Assembly (NCBI GenBank): GCA_002331485.1
Contig: DCYS01000033.1
Location: forward strand, 124,001 to 188,000
Reading direction: 5' to 3'
Length of the DNA: 64,000 nucleotides
DNA from: Flavobacteriales bacterium UBA2104
GTDB taxonomy: Bacteria; Bacteroidota; Bacteroidia; Flavobacteriales_D; Crocinitomicaceae
The translations under genes were made by a program, and so were the position numbers. Below are positions 46,527 through 55,458 of the stretch, piece by piece (the stretch's first letter is position 1; the number at the start of each line of letters is the position of its first letter). Under the pieces are notes generated by a model. That model was not told the DNA's origin. It ran no database searches and saw only the letters and a program-made list of their open reading frames with translations.

Positions 46527-47999
46527 ATGAAACGGATTTTACTTTTACTTATTTTAGGTAGTGTTTTTGCACTTCCAACGAAATTATTAGCAATTGCTGT
46601 ACCTGATTCAATAGAATATGAGCGACAAGATTCAGATCATATCAAAGAGATCATGACAGCATGGGATGAAGACGAAGGTGAGTGGCTTTATGAAAGTATG
46701 GCCTCGATCGTTATGAATGACGCGCAACCAATGCGACAAGCATCTGTAAATAATACAACTTTCGAATTATTACAGAAAATGGATGATGGTAGAGTAGATC
46801 GAATCGAACGTGTTGCAAATACTAATCTAGAAAATGAAAGAAATTCATCACCTGAGGATCAGTCAACATATTACTGGGAAGAGTGGATGAGATTACTCCG
46901 TTCTGCTGATTGTGATATGAGTTCAGCTAATTCAAATGGAGATCCTCACATGAAATCTTTTGATGGAGAGAAATTTGATTTCCAAACTGCCGGTGATTAT
47001 TTACTTACCTCTTCGAATAATCAGAACTTCATGATCCAAACTCAGCAAGTTCGCCATAACGATAAAATTTCCGTTAACGGAGCGGCGTTTTTAAATGTTA
47101 ATGGTGATGAAGTTGAGATTTTTGCTCAAAATAAGCCTGCTGATATGGGGGCGAAAACAATGTTGATCAATGGTCGTACAGTTGAAAACGAAAGAGCAGA
47201 TATTATCCTGGAGAATGGTGGTATTATCAGATATCAAAAGAATAGACATGTTGTTTACTGGCCAACTGGGGAACAGCTTCAGTTCTCACAAAGGACTTTT
47301 CAGAACAGTAGACTTTTAGATCTCTTCGTATTTGTACCTGGATGTAATGATTTTTATGAAGGACTTTTAGGTAATAACAATGGAGAAAGAGAAGATGACG
47401 TTGTTGCGAGAGATAGTGAAACTGGTGAAGAAACGACTCGCGCCGAATTAAACATGTCTTTTGACGCTATTTTTGGAAAAGGTAGAAATGATAAAGGGAA
47501 TAGAGATCGTCAAATTGCAGACCTTAATTTCCTTTCGAGAGACTTTGGAGATCAATTTGCTCTGGATTCAACGAACTCAAGGTTCTCAAATCCAATGACC
47601 GATCTGCCAGAGGAGATGCGTTATCCATCTGAGCATTTAACGTTAGCGGATATGGAAGACGAAGAATTGGAAGAAGCGATAAAAGTTTGTCGTGATGCTG
47701 GAGTAAAAGAAGAAGATCTTTTCGCCGCAGTTTATGATTACGGTTTTGTTGGATTAGAGCCAATCACGGAAAGACCAGATCCAATAGTTCCAGAAGTTAG
47801 AGAAGAAAACGATGAACCAAATCTAGATAAAAAGGAAAATAATCAACGTAGAGATGATGATGGAAATTTAATTCAGATCATCCGTATCGGAACGGGAGTT
47901 GTAAATGGAGGAACTATAAGAACCTCTCCACGAACTCAACCTCGACCGACAAATAGAGAAGGAGGGAACAACGGAGGAAATAATAGAAGAGACCGTTAA
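46527..47999 (+). CDS. secreted protein with a von Willebrand factor type D-like domain
   Basis: 490 residues with a signal peptide (1-22). The region about 130-290 matches the VWD fold: GDPHMKSFDGEKFDFQ, then YLLTSSNNQNFMIQTQ, INGAAFLNVNG-type strands, and GLLGNNNGEREDDVV, all classical VWD blocks. The C-terminal ~80 residues are low-complexity and rich in Asn, Arg, Pro and Gly (QPRPTNREGGNNGGNN). No T9SS sorting domain is seen. VWD domains bind proteins or polysaccharides in matrices; role here unknown. The stop interlocks with that of the converging gene. Confidence 0.82.
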   Translation: MKRILLLLILGSVFALPTKLLAIAVPDSIEYERQDSDHIKEIMTAWDEDEGEWLYESMASIVMNDAQPMRQASVNNTTFELLQKMDDGRVDRIERVANTNLENERNSSPEDQSTYYWEEWMRLLRSADCDMSSANSNGDPHMKSFDGEKFDFQTAGDYLLTSSNNQNFMIQTQQVRHNDKISVNGAAFLNVNGDEVEIFAQNKPADMGAKTMLINGRTVENERADIILENGGIIRYQKNRHVVYWPTGEQLQFSQRTFQNSRLLDLFVFVPGCNDFYEGLLGNNNGEREDDVVARDSETGEETTRAELNMSFDAIFGKGRNDKGNRDRQIADLNFLSRDFGDQFALDSTNSRFSNPMTDLPEEMRYPSEHLTLADMEDEELEEAIKVCRDAGVKEEDLFAAVYDYGFVGLEPITERPDPIVPEVREENDEPNLDKKENNQRRDDDGNLIQIIRIGTGVVNGGTIRTSPRTQPRPTNREGGNNGGNNRRDR

Positions 48000-48586
48000 T
48001 TGAACGTGTATTTTAATCCTATTCCGGTATCGCTCAATGATAAGTTATTTGAAAACACGTTCTCATTATTCTTGCGATGTAAGGTGTGAACAGCTAGTTG
48101 AGTAATATCGAAAAGAAGTAGGAATCCCCCTTGAAGTAAAAGTGAATTTCCAAAACCCCGAAAGCGATCCACGTTTTCGGGGTTATTTTTTGCTTGAGAT
48201 TTAAAAAGAAATCCAGCTGTGACATATGCAACGTCTAGGCCGGTGTTGATGTACAATATTTTCTCCGTCCTATGACTATTGTTTAATGCTTCTAAACTAT
48301 TTTCTGGTGTTTTCTTTTTAATGAGTAGTGCCGAAAGTCCAATTCCAGCGTTGATAGCACCCCAGGCACCATTCATTTGATGAAAATATTTTGATTCTCC
48401 TGTTGTGGTTAACATTCCCGGTATTCCAGTTGCTAAATTCAATCCTCCCCAACTTATTAGTGCGGTCATAGATCTTTTCTCGATCTGATGTTCTTTTTGC
48501 AAAAAATCATCCAGTTCAATTTGCTTTTGAGCATAAAAAACTGAGGATAAAACCGCGAAGAACGTAATTAGTAGTATTTCCCTCAT
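47996..48586 (-). CDS. hypothetical membrane protein
   Basis: 196 residues with a signal peptide or first helix (1-18, ending FYAQ), a hydrophilic segment, then three or four hydrophobic stretches (about 42-62, 74-90, 120-137, 150-168). It resembles the family I remember as DUF6992, but I am not certain. Ends in an aromatic IGLKYTFN. Tail-to-tail with the VWD gene (4-bp overlap, shared TTAA). Confidence 0.75.
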   Translation of the reverse strand: MREILLITFFAVLSSVFYAQKQIELDDFLQKEHQIEKRSMTALISWGGLNLATGIPGMLTTTGESKYFHQMNGAWGAINAGIGLSALLIKKKTPENSLEALNNSHRTEKILYINTGLDVAYVTAGFLFKSQAKNNPENVDRFRGFGNSLLLQGGFLLLFDITQLAVHTLHRKNNENVFSNNLSLSDTGIGLKYTFN

Positions 48587-48776
48587 AACTTATTAACAAC
48601 CTAAAATGCGCTGAAATGTTCGTTAAGAAAAGCTTTCATAAAGAACTAATTTGTCAATTAACACTCAGACGCACAAATTCATAGCATTAAAATTTTACAT
48701 AGTGTGAAAAAATAATTAAAATTGTAGTGCTATGCTAAAATCCAAGAATGCACATTTAATTATGTCTTACTTCTTG

Positions 48777-48803
48777 AACGAGATGTGACGTACTTATCTC
48801 GTT
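48777..48803. promoter_or_regulatory. perfect 8-bp inverted repeat upstream of the large subtilase
   Basis: AACGAGAT at 48777-48784 and ATCTCGTT at 48796-48803 form a perfect palindrome with an 11-nt spacer, 51 nt before the ATG at 48855. No T-run follows, so it is more like an operator or 5'-UTR hairpin than a terminator. The remaining 268-bp space (48587-48854) holds no ORF. Confidence 0.4.
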
Positions 48804-48854
48804 ACTTCGCCTGCTACACCATTTTTTTATAAAACCCAAACAAAACAAAGTCTC

Positions 48855-51800
48855 ATGAAACTAAGATTACTGTCTTTTTTGACATTATTTATCTTTTTGG
48901 GGAGTTTTGGCTATTCACAAACTCTCTACAAGTACTACCAAGATGGATTGGTAGTTTTTCAATTAAAGCAATCGGCAAAGATCATTAATTCAAATGATCG
49001 AGTTGTTGATTTCAACAATCATCCCTTATTCTCTGATTATCTCAGTGAGTTCGATATTGTCGAGGTGTTAAGATTACACCCGGACATAAAGGATGATAAC
49101 CTGAAAAGAGTTTATCAGATCCAGTTAGCGAATATCAATGACGTAGATCAAGTTGCTTCAAAATTGAAGGATCACAATTCTGTTCAGTATGCTGAATTAA
49201 AAGAATTGCATTATCCAACATTAACGCCAAATGATCCTGGATTTACACAGGCAAACCAATGGTCATTGTTCCAAATACAGGCTGAACAAGCTTGGGATAT
49301 TTCTACTGGTGACGCTAATGTAGTTGTAGCTGTAACAGATAACGCTATTAACATTGATCATCCAGACTTGACCAATAAGATGGTCGGTGGCTGGGATGCT
49401 GTTGATCAGGATACAGACCCTCGTGGTTGTGGATCAAATACCGGATTCCATGGTTCGCATGTTTCTGGAATTGTTGGAGCTGAAACAGATAACAACTCAG
49501 GTATTGCATCAATTGGATTTGATGTGAGTATTATGCCTGTTAAAATTGGAAACTGTAATGGATCTTTAACTGGAGGTTATGACGGTATCATCTGGGCTGC
49601 TGATAATGGTGCTGATGTAATTAATATGTCTTGGGGTGGTGGAAGCTCTGGGAGTTACGGTCAGCAAGTTTGTGATTACGCATGGAATGCAGGTTCTATT
49701 CTAGTTGCAGCTGCTGGTAACAACAATCAGAGTACTCAATTTTATCCAGCGGCATATAATAATGTCATTTCTGTAGCATCAACAAACCAGAATGATCAGA
49801 AGTCAAGCTTCTCTCAATATGGAACTTGGATCGATATTTCTGCTCCTGGTTCATCTATATTAAGTACAGACGACGGAACAGGTTATCAAACTACACAAGG
49901 AACATCTATGGCATCACCATTGGTTGCTGGATTAGTTGGTTTAATTAAATCTGTTGCTGTGAATGCTACTAATAACGACATCATTAACTGTCTTCTATCT
50001 ACCGCAGATGATATCGATGCTCAAAATCCTAGTTATATAGGAGAGTTAGGATCAGGAAGAATCAATGCTTATGAGGCGCTAATGTGTGCAAATGCGTTTA
50101 ACGTTGCTGATGATGCAGCGATAGTTGAGATCATTTCACCTGAATCGAGCCTATGTACGAGTTCTTTCACTCCTGAGATCGTTTTAAGAAATTTTGGAAG
50201 TAACACACTTACAAGTGTTACGATCAACTACGATTGGAATGGATCACCTCAAACATTCAACTGGACAGGTAGTTTAGCATCAGGTCAAACTGAGAACGTA
50301 ACACTTCCCGCTCAAACTGGAGGAAATGGTACATATACATTTGAGGCTTCTACTTCTAATCCAAATGGAACTACTGACCAGAACCCAGGAAATGACGAGA
50401 CAACAAAGTCATTCACAATAAATGCTAATGGTCAGATCGTTGATCTAGAACTGATCACTGATTGTTTTGGATCTGAAATAACCTGGGAAATTACAGATGA
50501 TGATAATGGAGGAGTTGTTGTTCAATCTGGTGGAGGATATGCAGATGTTACCGGAGGAGAAACGATCAATGAGTCGTTCTGTTTGGGTGAAGGTTGTTAC
50601 ACATTTACCATTTTTGATTCGTATGAAGATGGAATGTACGGTTCGCAATGGCAAAGCTGTACTGTAAATGGTGATTATCAAATGACTGATGGAAACGGAG
50701 GCGTGTTATTTGAAATGACTGCAACGAATGCTGATTTCGGAGCGAGTGCTTCACACCAGTTTTGTATAACTCAGCCAAATAACTTCAACGATGCAGGTAT
50801 TGAGTCTATAGTTTACCCAACTGGAATTGTATGTTCTACAACTTTCCAGCCAGAAGTTATCTTAAGAAATTATGGAAATGATCCATTAACTTCTGCAACG
50901 ATCAACTATCAAACAACAGGTGGGGTTCAGACGTTCTCATGGACTGGTAACCTGGCATCTCAGCAAACTGAGACAGTTACATTGCCTGCAATTGCAACGG
51001 GTTCAGGAACCGTAACACTTACTGTATACACTTCAAATCCAAATGGAACGAGTGATGATACACCGGCAAACGATGAAAATCAAAGTTCTTACAATGCAGC
51101 TGCAAATGCTGTTGCTTTACCTTTCGTAGAGGATTTTGAGACAAACGTCTTCTCAAGTGGTGAATGGACAAGACAAAACCCAGATAATGAAATTACTTGG
51201 GAGCTCTTTACTGTAGGAGGAATAACTCCAGGAAGTCAAGCGGCTAAGATAGATTTCTTTAACTATCAGCAATCAGCTCGAAGAGACGGTATGATCTCGC
51301 CGAAAATCTCATTGGCAGGATATAGTACTGTTGATATGACGTTTGATCATGCTTACAGACGATTTGATCAGTCTGCAGCGGATTCACTTATCATTTATGT
51401 TTCAACTGATTGTGGTGTGACTTGGACAAGAGAGTTTGCTCAGGCAGAGGATGGAACAGGTTCTTTTGCTACGCAAACAACGAATACAGCGGACTTTACT
51501 CCACAGGTAGCAGATGATTGGTGTTTCTCTGGTGGAATAGGAGCTTCATGCTTTACAGTAAATCTTGACAACTATGTTGGACAAGAGATCTTTGTAATGT
51601 TCGAATCATACAATGCAGGTACCGTAGGAAATAACCTGTATATCGATAATATCAACATTGATGGTGTACCGAACGGAGATCCTCCGACGCCAAACTTTAC
51701 GACTGATAATAATACAATTTGTGAAGGTGGAACAGTGAACTTTACTGATCAGTCTTCCGCTAATATCACGGATTGGAACTGGACTTTCCCAGGAGGTACT

Positions 51801-53075
51801 CCTGCAACATCGACAGCTCAAAATCCAACTGTAACGTATGCTACAGCTGGAACATATGATGTAACACTTGAAGTTACAAATGCCAATGGTACGGAGACAA
51901 CAGTATTCTCGAATGAGATAACTGTAAATACTTTGCCAACAGTTTCGGTTACTGCAGGTAACAATACGATCTGTGAGGGTGAATCAGTTCAATTGACTGC
52001 TTCTGGTGCAAACTCATTTACATGGGATAATGGACTTGGAAGTGGAGCGGTGAAAACTGTATCTCCTCAGACGACAACGACCTACGAAGTTGTAGGATCT
52101 AATGGAGCTGGATGTGAAGATACACAAACGATCACGATAACAGTGGAATCTGCTCCTACAGTAATTGCATCAGCACAACAGAACTCAATATGTGCTGGAC
52201 AGTCTGTAATGATCTCTGCGACTGGTGCGGATACTTATGATTGGGATAATGGATTAGGAGCTGGCGCTTCTCATACGGTGTCTCCTTCGGCAAGTACGGT
52301 ATATACAGTTACAGGTGAAACAACAGCTGCGGGTTGTACGAATACGGCTACTGTAGCAATAACAGTTGAAGACTTGCCAGTTGTTAGTGTTTCTGCTTCT
52401 GAAACTGAAATATGTGAAGGTGAAACGGCGACGTTGAGTGCGAACGGTGCGAATACATACACTTGGAGCCCTGGTTCAGGATTGAATTCAGCTTCTGGTG
52501 CTACAGTTGGTGCTTCGCCAAACTCGACGACGACATACACTGTTGAAGGAACGAATAACTGTGGAACAGATTCGGAAACAATTACAATAACTGTAGTTGC
52601 GGCACCTTCTCAACCTGTGATCTCACAATCAGGAAATACTTTATCTGTTACACTTCAAACAGGTGAAACTGCTGAGTGGTTCTTAAATGGAACTTCTGTG
52701 GGTAATGGTTCTTCTATTACAATGACACAGAGTGGACAGTACACTGTTGTGATCACCAACGAAAATGGATGTGAGTCTCAAAACTCAGGAAACTTCGATA
52801 TGGATACAACTGGCCTGGAAAATCTAGATCTTGCTGAAGCCTTGAATGTTTATCCAAATCCAACCGATGGTATCATCAACATTGATTTCAATGGATATAC
52901 TGAAGAAATGTCTATCAATGTGATCGATGCAATTGGAAGAGTAGTGATCAACAATAGAGTAGTTGATACGAATAACAAAACAACAATCGACATGACTGCG
53001 TTTGAAACAGGAGTGTATACGATCATTTTCCGATCTGGAAATGAAATGATCACGAAAAAGATCACGTTGAAATAA
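48855..53075 (+). CDS. large secreted S8 protease with CARDB, PKD and Ig-like domains and T9SS sorting domain
   Basis: 1406 residues. Signal peptide 1-21. Catalytic domain about 140-420 with Asp162 (AVTDNAIN), His199 (GFHGSHVSG) and Ser351 (GTSMASP). Two CARDB-like modules (about 423-520 and 645-750) share the pattern TxExxLRNxG. Between them lies a beta-sandwich with SYEDGMYGS; next a MAM/jelly-roll-like module (FVEDFETN..., about 757-935), a PKD domain (WNWTFPGGTPATST), three tandem Ig-like repeats, a short Ig-like module, and a type A T9SS domain (LNVYPNPTDGIINI...ITKKITLK). Expected to be a secreted or surface protease. Paralog of the gene at 12.4 kb. Confidence 0.95.
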   Translation: MKLRLLSFLTLFIFLGSFGYSQTLYKYYQDGLVVFQLKQSAKIINSNDRVVDFNNHPLFSDYLSEFDIVEVLRLHPDIKDDNLKRVYQIQLANINDVDQVASKLKDHNSVQYAELKELHYPTLTPNDPGFTQANQWSLFQIQAEQAWDISTGDANVVVAVTDNAINIDHPDLTNKMVGGWDAVDQDTDPRGCGSNTGFHGSHVSGIVGAETDNNSGIASIGFDVSIMPVKIGNCNGSLTGGYDGIIWAADNGADVINMSWGGGSSGSYGQQVCDYAWNAGSILVAAAGNNNQSTQFYPAAYNNVISVASTNQNDQKSSFSQYGTWIDISAPGSSILSTDDGTGYQTTQGTSMASPLVAGLVGLIKSVAVNATNNDIINCLLSTADDIDAQNPSYIGELGSGRINAYEALMCANAFNVADDAAIVEIISPESSLCTSSFTPEIVLRNFGSNTLTSVTINYDWNGSPQTFNWTGSLASGQTENVTLPAQTGGNGTYTFEASTSNPNGTTDQNPGNDETTKSFTINANGQIVDLELITDCFGSEITWEITDDDNGGVVVQSGGGYADVTGGETINESFCLGEGCYTFTIFDSYEDGMYGSQWQSCTVNGDYQMTDGNGGVLFEMTATNADFGASASHQFCITQPNNFNDAGIESIVYPTGIVCSTTFQPEVILRNYGNDPLTSATINYQTTGGVQTFSWTGNLASQQTETVTLPAIATGSGTVTLTVYTSNPNGTSDDTPANDENQSSYNAAANAVALPFVEDFETNVFSSGEWTRQNPDNEITWELFTVGGITPGSQAAKIDFFNYQQSARRDGMISPKISLAGYSTVDMTFDHAYRRFDQSAADSLIIYVSTDCGVTWTREFAQAEDGTGSFATQTTNTADFTPQVADDWCFSGGIGASCFTVNLDNYVGQEIFVMFESYNAGTVGNNLYIDNINIDGVPNGDPPTPNFTTDNNTICEGGTVNFTDQSSANITDWNWTFPGGTPATSTAQNPTVTYATAGTYDVTLEVTNANGTETTVFSNEITVNTLPTVSVTAGNNTICEGESVQLTASGANSFTWDNGLGSGAVKTVSPQTTTTYEVVGSNGAGCEDTQTITITVESAPTVIASAQQNSICAGQSVMISATGADTYDWDNGLGAGASHTVSPSASTVYTVTGETTAAGCTNTATVAITVEDLPVVSVSASETEICEGETATLSANGANTYTWSPGSGLNSASGATVGASPNSTTTYTVEGTNNCGTDSETITITVVAAPSQPVISQSGNTLSVTLQTGETAEWFLNGTSVGNGSSITMTQSGQYTVVITNENGCESQNSGNFDMDTTGLENLDLAEALNVYPNPTDGIINIDFNGYTEEMSINVIDAIGRVVINNRVVDTNNKTTIDMTAFETGVYTIIFRSGNEMITKKITLK
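51935..52600 (+). repeat. three tandem Ig-like repeats inside the large subtilase
   Basis: Three copies of about 72-75 codons starting near 51935, 52151 and 52375. Each copy encodes V-S/A-x-N/E-x-I-C-x-G-x-x-x-x-L/I-x-A-x-G-A followed by Y/F-x-W, a typical Bacteroidota adhesin-like Ig repeat. Confidence 0.7.
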
Positions 53076-53093
53076 TATCAAATTTTGATTTTG

Positions 53094-53126
53094 TAAGGGC
53101 TGCTCGTTTGAGTAGCCCTTTTTTTG
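53094..53126 (+). terminator. terminator of the large subtilase gene
   Basis: Stem AAGGGCTGCTC / GAGTAGCCCTT (one wobble), GTTT loop, followed by T7. Confidence 0.85.
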
Positions 53127-53220
53127 TACCTAAATTCAATCAATACGTTATGTGAATAAATTCATTCTAACGCTTATGATTCTACTTTTATTTAAGGGTA
53201 AACTTTGCCATATTTGTAGC

Positions 53221-55458
53221 ATGGTAAGAGTACTTCAATTAATTGTCTTTCTGAGTTTGACAACACTAATAGTTGCTCAGGAGGATTCCTTTCTAACACC
53301 TCAGAACAAAGCCTACATTTATCACACGGTTCGTAAAAGTCCGATACTAGAAAATAATATTGGAAGGTATATTGTTTACACGGGAAAAGAGATTACGCTT
53401 CCCAACGGTGAGATCAATTACGATTCCACAGAGCAAGTTATCATAAATGAACCCTCATTATTACGTATTTATTCCAGTGAGATTCGTAAAGCTCCGAAGG
53501 GAATTTTGGCAGAACTATCCAATAAAGTGGCGCTTTGGGAGCTAAATAAGGTTTTGAAAGCACAGCGCTCAAAGGACTTAAAGAAAGAAGGGCTTGAAGA
53601 TGAGTATGAGGAGTTCGAACTTTACTTAATTAAAGAATTACCTGAACAAGCAATTAAAAATCGAGAAAATGGTCTTAAAGTTCATCCTAAGATCTTAAAG
53701 CTCAATAACCCGATGCTTACTTTTAATGACAAAGCAGCGATGCTTGAAGGATTTGCATCCTGGACCGATCAACAAAAAATGCAAGTGATCACAGCATACA
53801 ATTCAGCCATCAATAAATGGGTCGAAAAGAGAAGTTTTGAGCTCTTTAAAAAATTAGGAGGTACTGCTGAAATGTATCATAACGTTTTAACTGCAGCGGG
53901 AGATGGATCAAACACTTCTGGTATGTTCGAGGAAAGAGAAAAGGATGAAAGAGGGCGTTATAATAAAGGTTTACCAAAGGCTGTAGGTCTTTTTCCTTAT
54001 GATCCTTATATCGGACGTAAACCGAACAGTAAAAAGAATAAAGATGAGATCCTCCCTATGGGGTATACCATCCACACTTTTGATACTCCTGGAAATGGAA
54101 AGAAAACAAACATGCATTTTGATGTATGGGGTTATAACTCAGAGAAGCAAACAACAGTTGTAATAGAAAAAGGAGGAAAATATTACCCGCTTTTTGGATC
54201 AGCAGAAAACCGCTTTCTTTCACCTGATTCAACTTTTGGAAAAGGGGTGACTTATTATACATTGATCAAACGAGTTCGTAAAGATATGGCAGACCTGGAA
54301 GATAAGATCTCAGGAAGAAAGGGACTGGATCATTGGATAGAGTATCACGAGGAGCGCAAGCAAGACAAGTTGTTGGAAATAGATAAAACAGAGAAAGAAC
54401 TAAATGATATCCGATATAGCACAATCACTACAAATGATAAAAAGTATACCACGGATTCACAAAGGAAGAAAAGAAAGAAAAGACAAGAGAAAGTTGTGCT
54501 GTGTTATTCGCAGTTAGCAGCCATTAAAAAGAAGATCAGAGAGCTTAAAGAAGAAAAAGAAGAAATACTAACTAAAAAACAAGCCTTGGCTCGACGATTA
54601 CAACAAATGTATGACCTGGTCGGTGAAAAATGGGTGCCATTTAAAGTCTCAGGTGGCTTCTACACTTATGAAGATTCGGCAAAGTTTGATATACTTACGC
54701 AGGAGTTCACTTTCCCTCCGTCTAATAAGAAAGAAACTTTTCAGGTAAAGCTACTGGCTATTCCGATAAGTCATTTGAGCAGTCAATATGATGAAGTAAT
54801 GCTCCATATGAACATAACTGATGCTAAACCTCTCTACACAGCGCAAGTACAACTAGAATTGAATGATGTTTTTGATTCTGATGGCATTGATCTGGAAACT
54901 GATTTATTAAGCAGTTCGGATAGCATAGCGGTAAAGGAATTTTTTGAGGCGCTCCAGGAAAAAAAGATGTATTTCAATATCATTGCCAGAGGGAATGGTA
55001 TTGGAGAGTTAGAAAATGGTGATATCAAGAAAAAGAAAGAGCCTGAAACACTAGATCAGTACCCAGGGAGCTCTGATGATGAGAGAAGGACTGCTCGAGA
55101 AGATAGTGTGTTCAAATCGCTGAGAACAACAACAGTCACAATATTTATTAACCGTTGTACAACTCTAGAGATCAATAGTTTTACTGATCCGGTTAAAAGT
55201 AACTTTACTCCACCTTCATCGGATCTTGCAGAAATGATGGACAAATACCAATTGACGCATAACGAAATGCTTAGTGCTTACAGAACCTTTAAGACACTGC
55301 AAAAGCTAAAGAGAGAGTTAAACGTTATGGCTGGTAAATATCTTGATCGACCAACAGCTAAAGACGTAATTGACAGATTGAACGAAACTATAACAGATAG
55401 CCGTATTTCAGTCGGCAAGACTTCATTTAAATATGAAGAATTCAAAGAGGGGTTATAA
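53221..55458 (+). CDS. large secreted hypothetical protein with coiled coil
   Basis: 745 residues from ATG 53221, which starts a clean signal peptide (MVRVLQLIVF...IVAQ); a GTG at 53152 would add 23 improbable residues. I do not recognise the family. Residues about 180-330 contain an aromatic and glycine-rich globular region (AAGDGSNTSGMFEERE, MHFDVWGYNSEKQ). A strongly charged coiled coil lies near 355-460, rich in Lys and Glu. The last third is mixed, with beta patterns and then a helical tail. No T9SS domain, lipobox or enzyme motif seen. A near -7 element CATATTTG ends 4 nt before the ATG. Confidence 0.78.
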   Translation: MVRVLQLIVFLSLTTLIVAQEDSFLTPQNKAYIYHTVRKSPILENNIGRYIVYTGKEITLPNGEINYDSTEQVIINEPSLLRIYSSEIRKAPKGILAELSNKVALWELNKVLKAQRSKDLKKEGLEDEYEEFELYLIKELPEQAIKNRENGLKVHPKILKLNNPMLTFNDKAAMLEGFASWTDQQKMQVITAYNSAINKWVEKRSFELFKKLGGTAEMYHNVLTAAGDGSNTSGMFEEREKDERGRYNKGLPKAVGLFPYDPYIGRKPNSKKNKDEILPMGYTIHTFDTPGNGKKTNMHFDVWGYNSEKQTTVVIEKGGKYYPLFGSAENRFLSPDSTFGKGVTYYTLIKRVRKDMADLEDKISGRKGLDHWIEYHEERKQDKLLEIDKTEKELNDIRYSTITTNDKKYTTDSQRKKRKKRQEKVVLCYSQLAAIKKKIRELKEEKEEILTKKQALARRLQQMYDLVGEKWVPFKVSGGFYTYEDSAKFDILTQEFTFPPSNKKETFQVKLLAIPISHLSSQYDEVMLHMNITDAKPLYTAQVQLELNDVFDSDGIDLETDLLSSSDSIAVKEFFEALQEKKMYFNIIARGNGIGELENGDIKKKKEPETLDQYPGSSDDERRTAREDSVFKSLRTTTVTIFINRCTTLEINSFTDPVKSNFTPPSSDLAEMMDKYQLTHNEMLSAYRTFKTLQKLKRELNVMAGKYLDRPTAKDVIDRLNETITDSRISVGKTSFKYEEFKEGL

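Noticed and set aside
52271..52540. 89-codon minus-strand frame inside the large subtilase
   Set aside because: Mirror of the Ig-like repeats; its Val/Ala-rich pattern comes from the repeated T-x-T codons on the other strand.
53152..53220. GTG-started N-terminal extension of the 53.2-kb protein
   Set aside because: It would add a second hydrophobic segment (MNKFILTLMILLLF) and a Cys-rich linker before the proper signal peptide; a near -7 element lies directly before ATG 53221.
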